Counted from the stretch's first letter, positions 14,597 to 23,215 are shown. The stretch: DNA of 45,275 nt from Bacteroidota bacterium (GCA_018266935.1 JAFDZL010000452.1:1-45275), one strand, 5' to 3'. Numbers and translations are program-made. Notes: generated by a model from the letters alone, not told the origin.

Positions 14597-15481
14597 ATGA
14601 GAAAAACATTACTGCCCGCGCTCGATCTCCTGCTTTTCAGTAATGTTTTTATGGGCTTATGCGCCGTGGCGCAGGGGCTGCTTACCTTTTACCTCATCGG
14701 CTCAAAGCCGGCATACCCTGTTCTTGGGTTGCTGTTCACTTCCACTTTGGGCATCTACAATTTCTGCATACTGATCACCCGGCCCAAACACCCTGAACTG
14801 TCGCCCCAAAAACGCGTCCGCTGGTTCTTCGCGCACTACAGGCTCATGGTCACCCTTACCATCGTTGCCATGCTTTCGCTGGCGCCGCTGTTCTTCCTTG
14901 TCTCACTTTCGTCTAAAATACTGCTCATCTTCCTCGCGATACTTTCGTTCGCGTACGGGCTTCCGTTATTTGCCATGGGCGACCGCAAGTTCGGCCTGAG
15001 GAATATTCCGGGCCTCAAGCTATTCCTCATCACGCTGGTTTGGACCCTGAGCATCGTGCTGCTGCCGGTGCTTGAAGCGCAGGCCAAATACCAGACCATC
15101 ATATCGTTCAGAGACGTCACGTTGCTCATCTCCAAAAGATTTCTCTTCATTGCGGCAGTAGCTATACCGTTTGACATCCGCGACCTGTTCGATGACAGGC
15201 AATTCGGCCTCAAAACCATCCCCGTTGCCCTGGGTGAAAAGAATGCCTACCTGTTTTGCCAGTTGTTACTGGCCGGATACCTGGTGCTCTTGTTTCTGTT
15301 CAGGAATAATGGTTTTAATACCGACTTCGTTGCATTAGCACTAAGCATTGTCCTCACCGGATGGCTTATCTTCCGCTCGAAATGGGAAAAGAATGAGTAT
15401 TATTATTTTCTCTATTTAGATGGTGTGCTGATCCTGCAATATGTATTTGTGATTGGGTTCAATTGGTTGAGCGCTTATTGA
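14597..15481 (+). CDS. UbiA-like polytopic membrane protein with a degenerate first Asp motif
   Basis: The 294-residue product is strongly hydrophobic, with about eight or nine membrane segments, and resembles UbiA-superfamily prenyltransferases. The second signature is well kept as FDIRDLFDDRQFGLKTIPVALG, with D193, D196 and D200. The first signature, normally N-D-x-x-D-x-x-x-D, corresponds here to IYNFCILITRPK and has no Asp. Prenyl transfer needs both motifs to hold Mg-diphosphate, so the protein may be a divergent or non-catalytic member. It starts 31 bases after the phosphoesterase gene on the same strand. I do not assign a substrate. Confidence 0.7.
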   Translation: MRKTLLPALDLLLFSNVFMGLCAVAQGLLTFYLIGSKPAYPVLGLLFTSTLGIYNFCILITRPKHPELSPQKRVRWFFAHYRLMVTLTIVAMLSLAPLFFLVSLSSKILLIFLAILSFAYGLPLFAMGDRKFGLRNIPGLKLFLITLVWTLSIVLLPVLEAQAKYQTIISFRDVTLLISKRFLFIAAVAIPFDIRDLFDDRQFGLKTIPVALGEKNAYLFCQLLLAGYLVLLFLFRNNGFNTDFVALALSIVLTGWLIFRSKWEKNEYYYFLYLDGVLILQYVFVIGFNWLSAY

Positions 15482-15499
15482 TGACCCGACCTTAGTGTT

Positions 15500-15690
15500 G
15501 CCCCTACGGGGCATAATATTATTTTTCGATTCTTTTCTACCGACCTTAAGCCCTTACAGGGCTATATAGATGGCGAATCGTATTTTGGCTGTAATAATGA
15601 GAATTGCTATCGAATGAAGGGCTTTTTGCTCCGTAGGAGCAATAGGTCGGTAGAAACATATAAAAAAAAGATTTTGCCCCGTAGGGGCAA
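15500..15690. repeat. REP hairpins on the left side of the RAYT gene
   Basis: Four short hairpins lie here: GCCCCTACGGGGC (15500-15512), AGCCCTTACAGGGCT (15549-15563), TTGCTCCGTAGGAGCAA (15626-15642) and TTGCCCCGTAGGGGCAA (15674-15690). Between pairs run T-rich stretches and the linker CTACCGACCTT or its complement AGGTCGGTAG. Paired, oppositely oriented hairpins with a shared linker are the layout of bacterial REP/BIME elements. This is the whole content of the 212-bp gap after the UbiA-like gene. Confidence 0.85.
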
Positions 15691-15693
15691 TAC

Positions 15694-16155
15694 CTATTCG
15701 AGAGGCTTGAATATATATTGCTCGTCATATTCAACCTCAAATTGCTCAAGGAACTTTCTATATTCCTCCAAGAATGTTCTCTTTCTATGATGTTCTTCCT
15801 GGTGTTCAATATATTCCGCAACCACTTTAATTTGCGAACGGGAATATGAGAACGCGCCATAACCTTCCTGCCATCGAGACGTGGATGGAGTGAATTTTTG
15901 ATTATTTATCCATTCAGATGAGTCTCCTTTAACATCTCTCATTAAATCAGATAATGATTGATTCGGCCTGAACCCAAAGAAAAGATGCAAATGGTCAGGC
16001 ATGCTATTTATGGCAATCATCTTATGACCCTGGTTTTGAACAATACCCGTTATGTACTGATGAAGCCTCTCCTTCCAATTGGGTTGAATTACAGACGAGC
16101 GATATTTTACAGCAAATACACATTGAATATGTATCTGGGTATAGGTATTAGGCAT
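15694..16155 (-). CDS. REP-associated tyrosine transposase (RAYT, IS200/Y1 family)
   Basis: The roughly 153-residue product is a single-domain Y1 HUH nuclease of the TnpA_REP type. The HUH motif is HLH in MPDHLHLFFGF, and the catalytic Tyr lies in VAEYIEHQEEHH, whose Q and HH residues are typical. The N-terminal NTYTQIHIQCVFAVKYR is the usual family start, so I choose ATG 16155; an ATG at 16170 would add five residues. Such proteins cut and move single-stranded REP sequences. REP-type hairpins lie on both sides of this gene, making a self-contained REPtron. The frame is intact. Confidence 0.9.
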   Translation of the reverse strand: MPNTYTQIHIQCVFAVKYRSSVIQPNWKERLHQYITGIVQNQGHKMIAINSMPDHLHLFFGFRPNQSLSDLMRDVKGDSSEWINNQKFTPSTSRWQEGYGAFSYSRSQIKVVAEYIEHQEEHHRKRTFLEEYRKFLEQFEVEYDEQYIFKPLE

Positions 16156-16176
16156 ATCCTTGCTATTCATCAAGTA

Positions 16177-16245
16177 ATGCCCCTACGGGGCATGAAATAT
16201 TTTTTTATTTTTCTGCTACCGACCTTTTGCCCCCAAAGGGGCAAA
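16177..16245. repeat. REP hairpins on the right side of the RAYT gene
   Basis: ATGCCCCTACGGGGCAT (16177-16193) and TTTGCCCCCAAAGGGGCAAA (16226-16245) lie upstream of the RAYT gene, joined by a T-rich stretch and the linker CTACCGACCTT, the same layout as on the other side. The second hairpin is near the stop codon of the CocE-like hydrolase gene (16266) and may serve as its 3' hairpin. Confidence 0.85.
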
Positions 16246-16265
16246 GGCAAATGCGGGGCTTCCTA

Positions 16266-18095
16266 TTACTCCACCACCGGCAAGCTGATACACGAAGCAG
16301 CATTCGCTGAATGATAGATCATTTCCGTTGCTTTCTGGTAATCGCTTGCATTCGCCTTGAAAATATTCGGAACATATTTCTGCGGGTTCCTGTCGATGAT
16401 CGGGAACCAGGTACTTTGCACCTGCACCATGATCTTGTGTCCTTTCTTGAACACGTGATCAATGCCGTGCAGGTCGATGGTGTATAATTCCGGTTTGTTT
16501 GGTGTCATCGGTTCCGGGTGCTCAAAGCTTTTTCTGAACCTGCCGCGGAAAACATCGGCTGCTATCATCAGTTCGTAGCCGGACATTTGCAGCTCTTTTT
16601 TATATTCCTGCGGATAAACATCGATCAGTTTTACCACCCAGTCGGCATCTGTACCGCTGGTCGCAGCGTAGATTTTGGCTAAAAGGTTACCGGTTACCGT
16701 TACATCCTGCGTCAATGTGTCGGTCTGCCAGGTCAAAACATCCGCGCGGCTTTGCGCGAAACGCTGATCGTACGTCAGCCAGAAAAACCAGCGTGAACCC
16801 GGCCCATACGTTTCTTCAACCGGCCTCTCACGATAGGGAACCGGTTTAGCAGGGTCCGAAACATAGCTATCGAATGGTTTGCTTTCTGTAGCTGCCGGCG
16901 CATTAAATGACAGTTTGCCGTTCGAATGCAAATAGATGTTTTTCACCTTTGACTCTTTCGGCGGCCATTTGCTGTAATTCTTCCATTGGTTTGAGCCGGT
17001 CTGGAAGGTGATCGCTTCGGCAAAATTGCCATCACCTTTACCCTTCAGGTACCAGGCGAACCATTTGGCCTGTATTTCTTTGCGGAAGTAAACACCTGTC
17101 TTTTGATCGTCGAATTTGATATTGCCCAGGCTGCTGCCATCGCCGCCGGCCCAGCCGCCGTGCCGCCACGGACCGATCACAATGAAGTTACGGTTATGCC
17201 TGTCATTATTTTCCAAAAATTTATACGCATCCTGCGGGCCCACCATATCTTCCTGATCCCACCAGCCGCTTACGTGCTGTATAGCTACTTTGGGTGAATC
17301 GAGCCGGAAATGCAATGACTGTCTTTTCCAAAAGTCATCATAATTCGGATGCTCCACGTAGGAATTCCAGCTGGGGAGTTTGCCGTGCACGTATTTGTCG
17401 TTGATATTCGATAAAGGCCCCAACTTCAAGTACCAGTCATAGGTATCGTAATTGCCAAACCGGAAAAGGGAATCTGTTTTTGATATTTCCTCCATAAAGG
17501 CGTACTCAAACGCGTAGCTTAATCTAAAGGCGCCGTTATGATGCAGGTCGTCGTTCATAAACATATCTGATGGCGTCGCCTGTTCGGAAACGGCGACCAT
17601 CGCCGGGTGCGGGTCCGCCGCCGCGATGATGGTGGTCCAGCCATCATACGAGATACCGTATTCTCCCACTTTTCCGTTATTGTTCGGCACATTTTTCAGC
17701 AGCCAGTCGATAGTATCGTACGTGTCGCTGGCCTCATCGATAGATTTTGGATCCTTTTTATCCCTGCTCATGCGCTGCATTTCGTATTTGCCTTCAGATT
17801 TATACCTGCCGCGGATATCTTCAAAAACAAAAATGTACCCCTCTTCGGCCATATCCCGCACATAGGCCATGTGCTCAGGGCTCGGATACTTGTCGACCCC
17901 GTAAGGCGTACGCAGCATCAGGAACGGCAGTTTTTCGGTTTGATTTTTTGGAGTGAAGATGACAGCGTGCAATTTTACGCCGTCGCGCATCGGGATCATC
18001 ACATCCTGTTTGCTGTATTTGTCCCCGGTTGAATTTTGCTGTCCGAATGACGAAAGTGTTATTAGCAGAAAAAGAAAGGTGAAAAGCGGTTTCAT
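16266..18095 (-). CDS. Secreted CocE/NonD-family (X-Pro dipeptidyl-peptidase S15-like) hydrolase
   Basis: With the start at ATG 18095 the product has 609 residues and a signal peptide (MKPLFTFLFLLITLSSFG, then QQ). An upstream in-frame ATG (18134) would place 13 residues before it and is less likely. The hydrolase core has RTPYGVDKYP, the EDIRGRYKSEG segment and the nucleophile elbow GEYGISYDGW with Ser about 149. A likely Asp lies in the SGWWDQED region and His in IGPWRHGGW. The C-terminal half is the jelly-roll (XPD_PP_C) domain. The family cleaves acyl or peptide substrates such as glutaryl-7-ACA, cocaine or X-Pro peptides; the natural substrate is unknown. It diverges from the methyltransferase gene. 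Confidence 0.88.
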   Translation of the reverse strand: MKPLFTFLFLLITLSSFGQQNSTGDKYSKQDVMIPMRDGVKLHAVIFTPKNQTEKLPFLMLRTPYGVDKYPSPEHMAYVRDMAEEGYIFVFEDIRGRYKSEGKYEMQRMSRDKKDPKSIDEASDTYDTIDWLLKNVPNNNGKVGEYGISYDGWTTIIAAADPHPAMVAVSEQATPSDMFMNDDLHHNGAFRLSYAFEYAFMEEISKTDSLFRFGNYDTYDWYLKLGPLSNINDKYVHGKLPSWNSYVEHPNYDDFWKRQSLHFRLDSPKVAIQHVSGWWDQEDMVGPQDAYKFLENNDRHNRNFIVIGPWRHGGWAGGDGSSLGNIKFDDQKTGVYFRKEIQAKWFAWYLKGKGDGNFAEAITFQTGSNQWKNYSKWPPKESKVKNIYLHSNGKLSFNAPAATESKPFDSYVSDPAKPVPYRERPVEETYGPGSRWFFWLTYDQRFAQSRADVLTWQTDTLTQDVTVTGNLLAKIYAATSGTDADWVVKLIDVYPQEYKKELQMSGYELMIAADVFRGRFRKSFEHPEPMTPNKPELYTIDLHGIDHVFKKGHKIMVQVQSTWFPIIDRNPQKYVPNIFKANASDYQKATEMIYHSANAASCISLPVVE

Positions 18096-18160
18096 AGCTT
18101 TAAATTGAGGTGGTTGCAATAAATATAGCAACAATACTTTTAATTTGACATCGCAAGTCT

Positions 18161-18790
18161 ATGGCCGCCAATTACAATAATTCCGCCTGGTTTTATGATC
18201 GCCTGTCGAAAATGATCTATGGCAAAGCCCTGGTGCACTCACAGGTTTGCCTGCTGCAATTCATTCCACCCGAGAGCAGGATACTTATCGCTGGTGGCGG
18301 CACAGGCTGGATATTGGAAGAGATCGCCAACATTCAGCCTTCGGGTCTTACTATCACTTATATCGAAGTGGCCCCGAAGATGATGGAACTATCTAAGAAA
18401 AGAAATGCCGGGAATAACGAAGTCCTCTTTATTAATGATGTCGTCGAAAATGTTCCTTTGCCGGATGATTTTGATGTAGTGATCACCCCTTTCCTGTTCG
18501 ACAATTTTACCGAGGGTAATTTCCAGAAGATTTTCGCTCACATCCACAATGGGCTAAAGCCGGGCGGTATTTGGTTAAATACTGATTTTCGCCTGACGGG
18601 AAAATGGTGGCAAAAAGTATTACTGAGATCAATGTTCCTGTTCTTCCGGACGCTATGCGGCATTGAAGCTAATAAGTTGCCGGATATCTGGAACACTTTT
18701 GAGCGATACGGTTGCCGGGAAATAGAAAAAGCCCCCTTTTTTGGAGACTTTATCTTATCTGTTGTTTACAAAAAACAAATTCGAAATTGA
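18161..18790 (+). CDS. Class I SAM-dependent methyltransferase
   Basis: The 209-residue cytoplasmic protein has the Rossmann-type methyltransferase core. Motif I is LIAGGGTGWILEEI, and the acidic ribose-binding end of strand 2 is ITYIEVAPKM. NDVVENVPLPDDFDVVITPF is motif III/IV, and HNGLKPGGIWLNTDFR is the post-motif-IV loop. The substrate cannot be told from sequence. The last codons and the TGA stop lie inside a heptamer repeat (TCGAAAT, TGAAAAT), so the C-terminal QIRN is encoded by repeat DNA. The gene converges on the response regulator gene, with a 17-bp gap. Confidence 0.85.
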   Translation: MAANYNNSAWFYDRLSKMIYGKALVHSQVCLLQFIPPESRILIAGGGTGWILEEIANIQPSGLTITYIEVAPKMMELSKKRNAGNNEVLFINDVVENVPLPDDFDVVITPFLFDNFTEGNFQKIFAHIHNGLKPGGIWLNTDFRLTGKWWQKVLLRSMFLFFRTLCGIEANKLPDIWNTFERYGCREIEKAPFFGDFILSVVYKKQIRN

Positions 18791-18815
18791 AAATCTCAAA
18801 TTCGAAATCATTCAT
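18781..18815. repeat. Heptameric repeat spanning the ends of two convergent genes
   Basis: Five 7-bp units follow without slippage: TCGAAAT, TGAAAAT, CTCAAAT, TCGAAAT and CATTCAT. They contain the stop codon and last residues of the methyltransferase gene and the stop codon of the response regulator gene. TTCGAA cores make the array partly self-complementary. Confidence 0.75.
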
Positions 18816-19512
18816 AAACGAACTTATACCCTATCCCCCTTACCGTTTGCAGGTATTGCGGCGAATCGGGGTTGTTCTCGATCTTCTTGCGCAGGCGGAC
18901 GATGTGCATGTCCAGCGTACGGGTATTCACGTCCGCATTGTATCCCCACACTTCCATCATCAGTTCTTCGCGGTTGATCACCTTGTTCTTGTTCTTCAAA
19001 AAATAAAGCAGGATGCGGTTCTCTAAAATCGTAAGCTCGATCTTCTTGCCATCCCTGATCAGCAGGTGCATATTGGGATGGTGCTCCATATTGGCGAACT
19101 TGTAGGATTCGGATTTATCGCTGTTAAGTGAAAACTTGATCTTGTTATCGATCAGAGCCACCAAAACGTCCATATTGAAGGGCTTAGTGATGTAGTCGGA
19201 AACGCCAAAGTTGTAAGCCGCAATCTTGTCCACGTCCTGAGCCTTGGCGGTCATCATGATCACCAGTTGGTCGAAACCTTTTTCGCGGATCGAACTGCAC
19301 ACGTCGGCTCCGGGCTTGCCCGGCAGCATCCAGTCGAGCAGCACGATATTTGGCTGCTGTTCCAGTATCATAGCTTCCGCATCATCGCCGTTATCGGCTT
19401 CCAGCACTTTGTACCCTTCCGATTGCAGGCGCTCGCCCACCAAAAAACGCAGGTTTTCGTCATCCTCAACCAGCGCAATTTTTATTTCCTTGTCCATAGT
19501 TTTATCCATCAT
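18808..19512 (-). CDS. OmpR-family response regulator
   Basis: The 234-residue product has a receiver domain (about 10-125) with the acidic pocket EDDEN, phospho-acceptor Asp60 in VLLDWMLPG, a conserved Thr in MMTAKAQD and Lys in ITKPFN. A C-terminal winged-helix output domain of the OmpR type follows (LTILENRILLYFLKNKNKVI, then TLDMHIVRLRKKIENNP and TVRGIGYKFVYE). It resembles the RprY regulators of Bacteroidota. The partner histidine kinase gene lies one base upstream on the same strand, so they form a standard two-component operon. A later in-frame ATG (19497) is an alternative start. Confidence 0.92.
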   Translation of the reverse strand: MMDKTMDKEIKIALVEDDENLRFLVGERLQSEGYKVLEADNGDDAEAMILEQQPNIVLLDWMLPGKPGADVCSSIREKGFDQLVIMMTAKAQDVDKIAAYNFGVSDYITKPFNMDVLVALIDNKIKFSLNSDKSESYKFANMEHHPNMHLLIRDGKKIELTILENRILLYFLKNKNKVINREELMMEVWGYNADVNTRTLDMHIVRLRKKIENNPDSPQYLQTVRGIGYKFVYE

Positions 19513-19513
19513 G

Positions 19514-21157
19514 TCACTCGGCGGCTTCGTAGGGTAACGTAACTATGAATTCCGAGCCTTCATTTATTTTAGAGTTAACGGTTATGTCGCCATCCATAAA
19601 GTTAACCAGTTCCTTACAGAATGCCAGTCCGAGTCCGGCACTCCCCTGCTGATTATACTGGTTCTCGACCTTGTAAAATTTTTTAAATATATGAGTTATT
19701 TCCTCTTTCGCGATGCCTATGCCCCGGTCGGCAAACGAAAAAGCTATGTCCTTCTTATTTTTTTTTACATTGATTGCCAGTTCCTTCCTTTTCGGATTCG
19801 AATATTTATAAGCATTCTCCATCAGGTTCTGAAACAGGCTGCCCAGCAGCACCGGGTCGGCGTAAAATTTGACTACTCCGTGTATGCTAAAGTTTATTTT
19901 GAAATCAGGGTATTTTATTTTAAAAGTATCGATATAACCTCGCACAAAATCTTCGACCACGATCTCTTCCTTTTTGGCTTTTATCGCATTGTTCTCCAAT
20001 TGCGTGAACGACAACAACGTATTCATCAGGTCGTTCAGCCTGTCCGCTTCTTCGTCAAGTATCTTCCCGTAATGTTTCCGCTGCCGCTCGCTCAATTCGG
20101 TATCGCTGCGCAGGTTCGACCCGGCTATCTTGATCACACTTACGGGCGTTTTGAACTCGTGTGTAAAGTTATTGATGAAATCGTACTGCAATTTGAACAG
20201 CCTGATATTAACGTTCAAATTTCGGTAAATAAGCCACCCGATCAGGATCAGGAAAATGTAAATAAGGAGAACCATGGCGCCAATCGGCATAAACCTTCGG
20301 TTGACTTCGGCATTCAGGTAGTCGTGGGGCGACGTAAAGTACAGCTTATAGTTTGAAAACGCCCCCGGAAACGGTGACTCAGCTACGATGTTTGTATTGT
20401 CATTGTCTATCGGATCGTAAACAACCGGCCTTATCGATACATTTTTATACAGTTCCGGGTGTGTGTTCTTCACGATCAGCCCCGACCTGTCGAGCGTAAA
20501 CGTTATCATATTTTGCGCGTAAACCGCATTGCTGTGTATGTTTTTAAGCAGGTCCTGGTAATGTTTAATGTCCTCGCGCCGCGGAATATTCAAATAGATG
20601 ATCTTTTCGGGCTCGATATCATAAAAGGTCTTGAACTTCTGGTCCTGTGTTGGTTCGCGGGCTGTATCGGCATCGGCGACGAATGTTTTCAGCCGGGCCG
20701 ACATCATCTCGAAATCACTGAAATCTGACGCACTGCTTTTCCTTGAACCTACAACGCCCCCGTTGCCCGGCGAAAACTGATAAATCGCCTTAACTCTAAC
20801 GTCAAGGTCGCGGGGCTCTGTCGCCGTCGGTACGGCTATGTCTATAGCATAAAACGTAGTGCGTTTGACAAAATGGTAGGTTTTAAATACCGAATCGGAG
20901 TACTTTGCGGCAGACGCCGAATCGAGGAAACCCTGGTAAAACGTGATCTCGGGAATGGTGTTATAAAAAAGGTCGTTATAGGGTTTCGTGGTTTGATCCA
21001 ACACCTCGCTGTTTTTCGAGTTGAACTCATTTTCGACATATTTTTCGGTGAGGCTGTAGCTTATAAATAGCGCGACAATGAACGTGACCGATATGAGTAT
21101 CAAAAACGCTATGATCAGTACAAAATTCTTCCGGTAAACATTCTTATCTTGCTGCAT
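19514..21157 (-). CDS. Membrane sensor histidine kinase
   Basis: The 547-residue product has a first membrane segment at about 12-34 and an extracytoplasmic sensor region of roughly 240 residues. A second membrane segment (IGAMVLLIYIFLILIGWLIY, near 280-300) leads without an obvious HAMP domain into a HisKA domain with phospho-acceptor His333 in THEFKTPVSVIK. The HATPase domain has the N box (NLMENAYKYSNP), G1 (FADRGIGIA) and G2 (GSAGLGLAFCKEL). It senses an unknown envelope signal and phosphorylates the OmpR-type regulator encoded immediately downstream. The S9 peptidase-like gene lies 11 bases upstream, so all three may share a transcript. Confidence 0.92.
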   Translation of the reverse strand: MQQDKNVYRKNFVLIIAFLILISVTFIVALFISYSLTEKYVENEFNSKNSEVLDQTTKPYNDLFYNTIPEITFYQGFLDSASAAKYSDSVFKTYHFVKRTTFYAIDIAVPTATEPRDLDVRVKAIYQFSPGNGGVVGSRKSSASDFSDFEMMSARLKTFVADADTAREPTQDQKFKTFYDIEPEKIIYLNIPRREDIKHYQDLLKNIHSNAVYAQNMITFTLDRSGLIVKNTHPELYKNVSIRPVVYDPIDNDNTNIVAESPFPGAFSNYKLYFTSPHDYLNAEVNRRFMPIGAMVLLIYIFLILIGWLIYRNLNVNIRLFKLQYDFINNFTHEFKTPVSVIKIAGSNLRSDTELSERQRKHYGKILDEEADRLNDLMNTLLSFTQLENNAIKAKKEEIVVEDFVRGYIDTFKIKYPDFKINFSIHGVVKFYADPVLLGSLFQNLMENAYKYSNPKRKELAINVKKNKKDIAFSFADRGIGIAKEEITHIFKKFYKVENQYNQQGSAGLGLAFCKELVNFMDGDITVNSKINEGSEFIVTLPYEAAE

Positions 21158-21168
21158 GGCGCAGAGTA

Positions 21169-23064
21169 TTAACGTTTAACCCGCATATTATCGTCCAGGA
21201 ACTTTTCTATCTGCTCATACATTTCCATCCTGTTGTGCTCGTTCCTGAAAACTGTACGTTCGTTTGGCTTTAAAATATATGTTACAGGGACATTTTGCTT
21301 CTTAAGCTCACGTACAAACTGGTTCAATTCGCTGATGTTGGCGCGCTCGTCCCTGGCGCCCTGGAATATCAATAGCGGCACCCTGATCTTTTCGGTATGA
21401 AACACGGGCGATATGGCCCGAAGCTGTTCGGCGTCTGTCTCAGGATTGCCGATCATTTCGTACATCATTTGCAGCCTCGGCTTAAAATATGGGGGAACAT
21501 CTTTGATATAAGTGAAGAAGTTAATGAGCCCGTATTGCACCACCGCGCAATTGTATAAGCCCGGATGCGCGGAAACGCCATACAGCGCCGAGAAGCCGCC
21601 GAAGCCACCGCCGTAAATAGCGATCTTGTCAGGATCAGCAATTTTTTGATCGATGAGCCATTTCACACCGTCTGTAATATCGTCCTGTATCTTGCCTCCG
21701 GCCTGTTTAAAGCCCGAACTGTTGAACGCTTTGCCATAACCTGCCGATCCGCGGTAATTCACCTGGAAAACGGCGTAGCCTCTATTCGCTAAAAACTGTA
21801 CTTCGTCAATATAGCGCCAGGTATCACGTGTGCGCCAGGGCTGGTCGTGCGGCATCACGACAACGGGCAGGCCGGTAGTATTGGAACCTTGTGGCAACGT
21901 AAGATAACCATTGATTAGCAACCCGTCTCTCGCCTTAAATGAAACCGGCTTCATGGCACAAAGCTCTTCGGGCTTGATGCTCGAATTGATATCGCCGAGT
22001 TTCGTCAGCTTGCCGGCTACGGTTTCGTACAGGTAATATGTACCGGGATTGCGATCGGTATAGATAAAAATGATGAACTTATCCTCCGCGGTATCACGGC
22101 TTACGATATTAATCTCGCTGCCGGAAAACTTGCGCGCAAGGCTGTCGTACATCGTTTTGATGGTATTATTCAAAAAAAGCTTGGTAGGCTTTTCCTCTTC
22201 ACACACCGCCAGTTCAAGACAACGTTTATTTCTCGAATAGTCAACTCTTGCGATATCTGCTTTATTACAGCTGAGTATGCTTTTGATCTCTTTGCCACTC
22301 GATCCATCGATCTCAACCAGGGTGGTTTTGTCCTGGTTCACGTTCGACATCGCATAGAAATTATCCTTTTCGCCAGTAAACGCTACAGGCTCAACCCTGT
22401 TCCTGAAATTATTGCGAATAATTGGCTTGAACGGTGACTTATCATCCGGACGGAACAATATGGTTTCATCGACGCCGTCCGACGACTTTACCAGGCGTAT
22501 TTTCCCATCATCATCGGGGAACCATTCCGTAATGTTCCCGGGGTTGGGCAGGTACATCTTCAATGCGCCGGTGCGGATGTTCAGCCGGTAAATATCAAAA
22601 TTAGCCGGGTCACGTTTATTCATACTCAGCGTCACGATATCCGGCTCCTGTTTGTTACGATTGTTTAACAACCTGATCCTGCCCTTTTCTATCGAAAGTA
22701 CTTCACGCGTTTTTAACGTGTTGATGTCGAGCGCGAACATTTTGAACTGATCCAGTTCGACGGCATCCTGAACAAATACGATCTGATTACTGTAAGTCCA
22801 CGAATAATCGCGCACCGGGTAGTCGGTAAAAGCGGTGGCTACCTGGTCTTTTCCGTCAGCCAGGGACCGTATGAACAGATTTTGCTGGCCATTATAGGGC
22901 TTGGTATATGATATATACTTCCCATCAGGAGAGAGGCGGAAGATGCTTTCCTCAGGCGTCTTGAAAAAGTCGCTTATGGGTATCTGTCTCACCTTGTGTT
23001 CTTTACACGAACCCAGGGCAAAAAGCGATACCGCAAAAAGCCATATATATATTTTCTTTAACAT
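21169..23064 (-). CDS. S9 prolyl-oligopeptidase-like lipoprotein lacking the catalytic Ser (probable pseudoenzyme)
   Basis: The 631-residue product starts with a lipoprotein signal (hydrophobic stretch then LGSC), so it is exported and lipid-anchored. Residues about 30-360 form a beta-propeller-like region (FRLSPDGKYISYTKPYNGQQ is a typical blade). The C-terminal alpha/beta hydrolase domain has the usual oxyanion and helix features. The nucleophile elbow, normally G-G-S-x-G-G, reads YGGGFGGF, with Gly487 (codon GGC at 21606-21604) where Ser is expected. The Asp (GARDERA) and a His (NEHNR) are present. The protein may thus bind but not cleave peptides. It heads an operon with a histidine kinase and response regulator, compatible with a sensing role (inference). 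Confidence 0.85.
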   Translation of the reverse strand: MLKKIYIWLFAVSLFALGSCKEHKVRQIPISDFFKTPEESIFRLSPDGKYISYTKPYNGQQNLFIRSLADGKDQVATAFTDYPVRDYSWTYSNQIVFVQDAVELDQFKMFALDINTLKTREVLSIEKGRIRLLNNRNKQEPDIVTLSMNKRDPANFDIYRLNIRTGALKMYLPNPGNITEWFPDDDGKIRLVKSSDGVDETILFRPDDKSPFKPIIRNNFRNRVEPVAFTGEKDNFYAMSNVNQDKTTLVEIDGSSGKEIKSILSCNKADIARVDYSRNKRCLELAVCEEEKPTKLFLNNTIKTMYDSLARKFSGSEINIVSRDTAEDKFIIFIYTDRNPGTYYLYETVAGKLTKLGDINSSIKPEELCAMKPVSFKARDGLLINGYLTLPQGSNTTGLPVVVMPHDQPWRTRDTWRYIDEVQFLANRGYAVFQVNYRGSAGYGKAFNSSGFKQAGGKIQDDITDGVKWLIDQKIADPDKIAIYGGGFGGFSALYGVSAHPGLYNCAVVQYGLINFFTYIKDVPPYFKPRLQMMYEMIGNPETDAEQLRAISPVFHTEKIRVPLLIFQGARDERANISELNQFVRELKKQNVPVTYILKPNERTVFRNEHNRMEMYEQIEKFLDDNMRVKR

Positions 23065-23074
23065 CCGAAGCAGC

Positions 23075-23082
23075 CAAAGGTA
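23075..23082 (-). promoter_or_regulatory. Candidate -7 box for the S9 peptidase-like operon
   Basis: The minus strand reads TACCTTTG, a perfect TAnnTTTG, ending 10 bases before the ATG (23064). No clear -33 TTG lies at the usual distance. The leader would be only a few bases. Confidence 0.4.
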
Positions 23083-23202
23083 AGGTACCTGTAGGTTAAA
23101 CTTAGCTAAATTAGGTTACTCAAACAAAATGTCACTACAATTTTACTGCTTTGAAACGTTATATAATAGCAGTATGAATAATATGATAACGGCATAATTG
23201 TT

Positions 23203-23210
23203 TATTTTTG
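23203..23210 (+). promoter_or_regulatory. Candidate -7 box for the TPR-protein gene
   Basis: TATTTTTG is a perfect TAnnTTTG, ending five bases before the ATG at 23216. Transcription would start at or next to the start codon. It diverges from the S9 peptidase-like promoter in a spacer of about 150 bp. Confidence 0.35.
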
Positions 23211-23215
23211 ATAAG

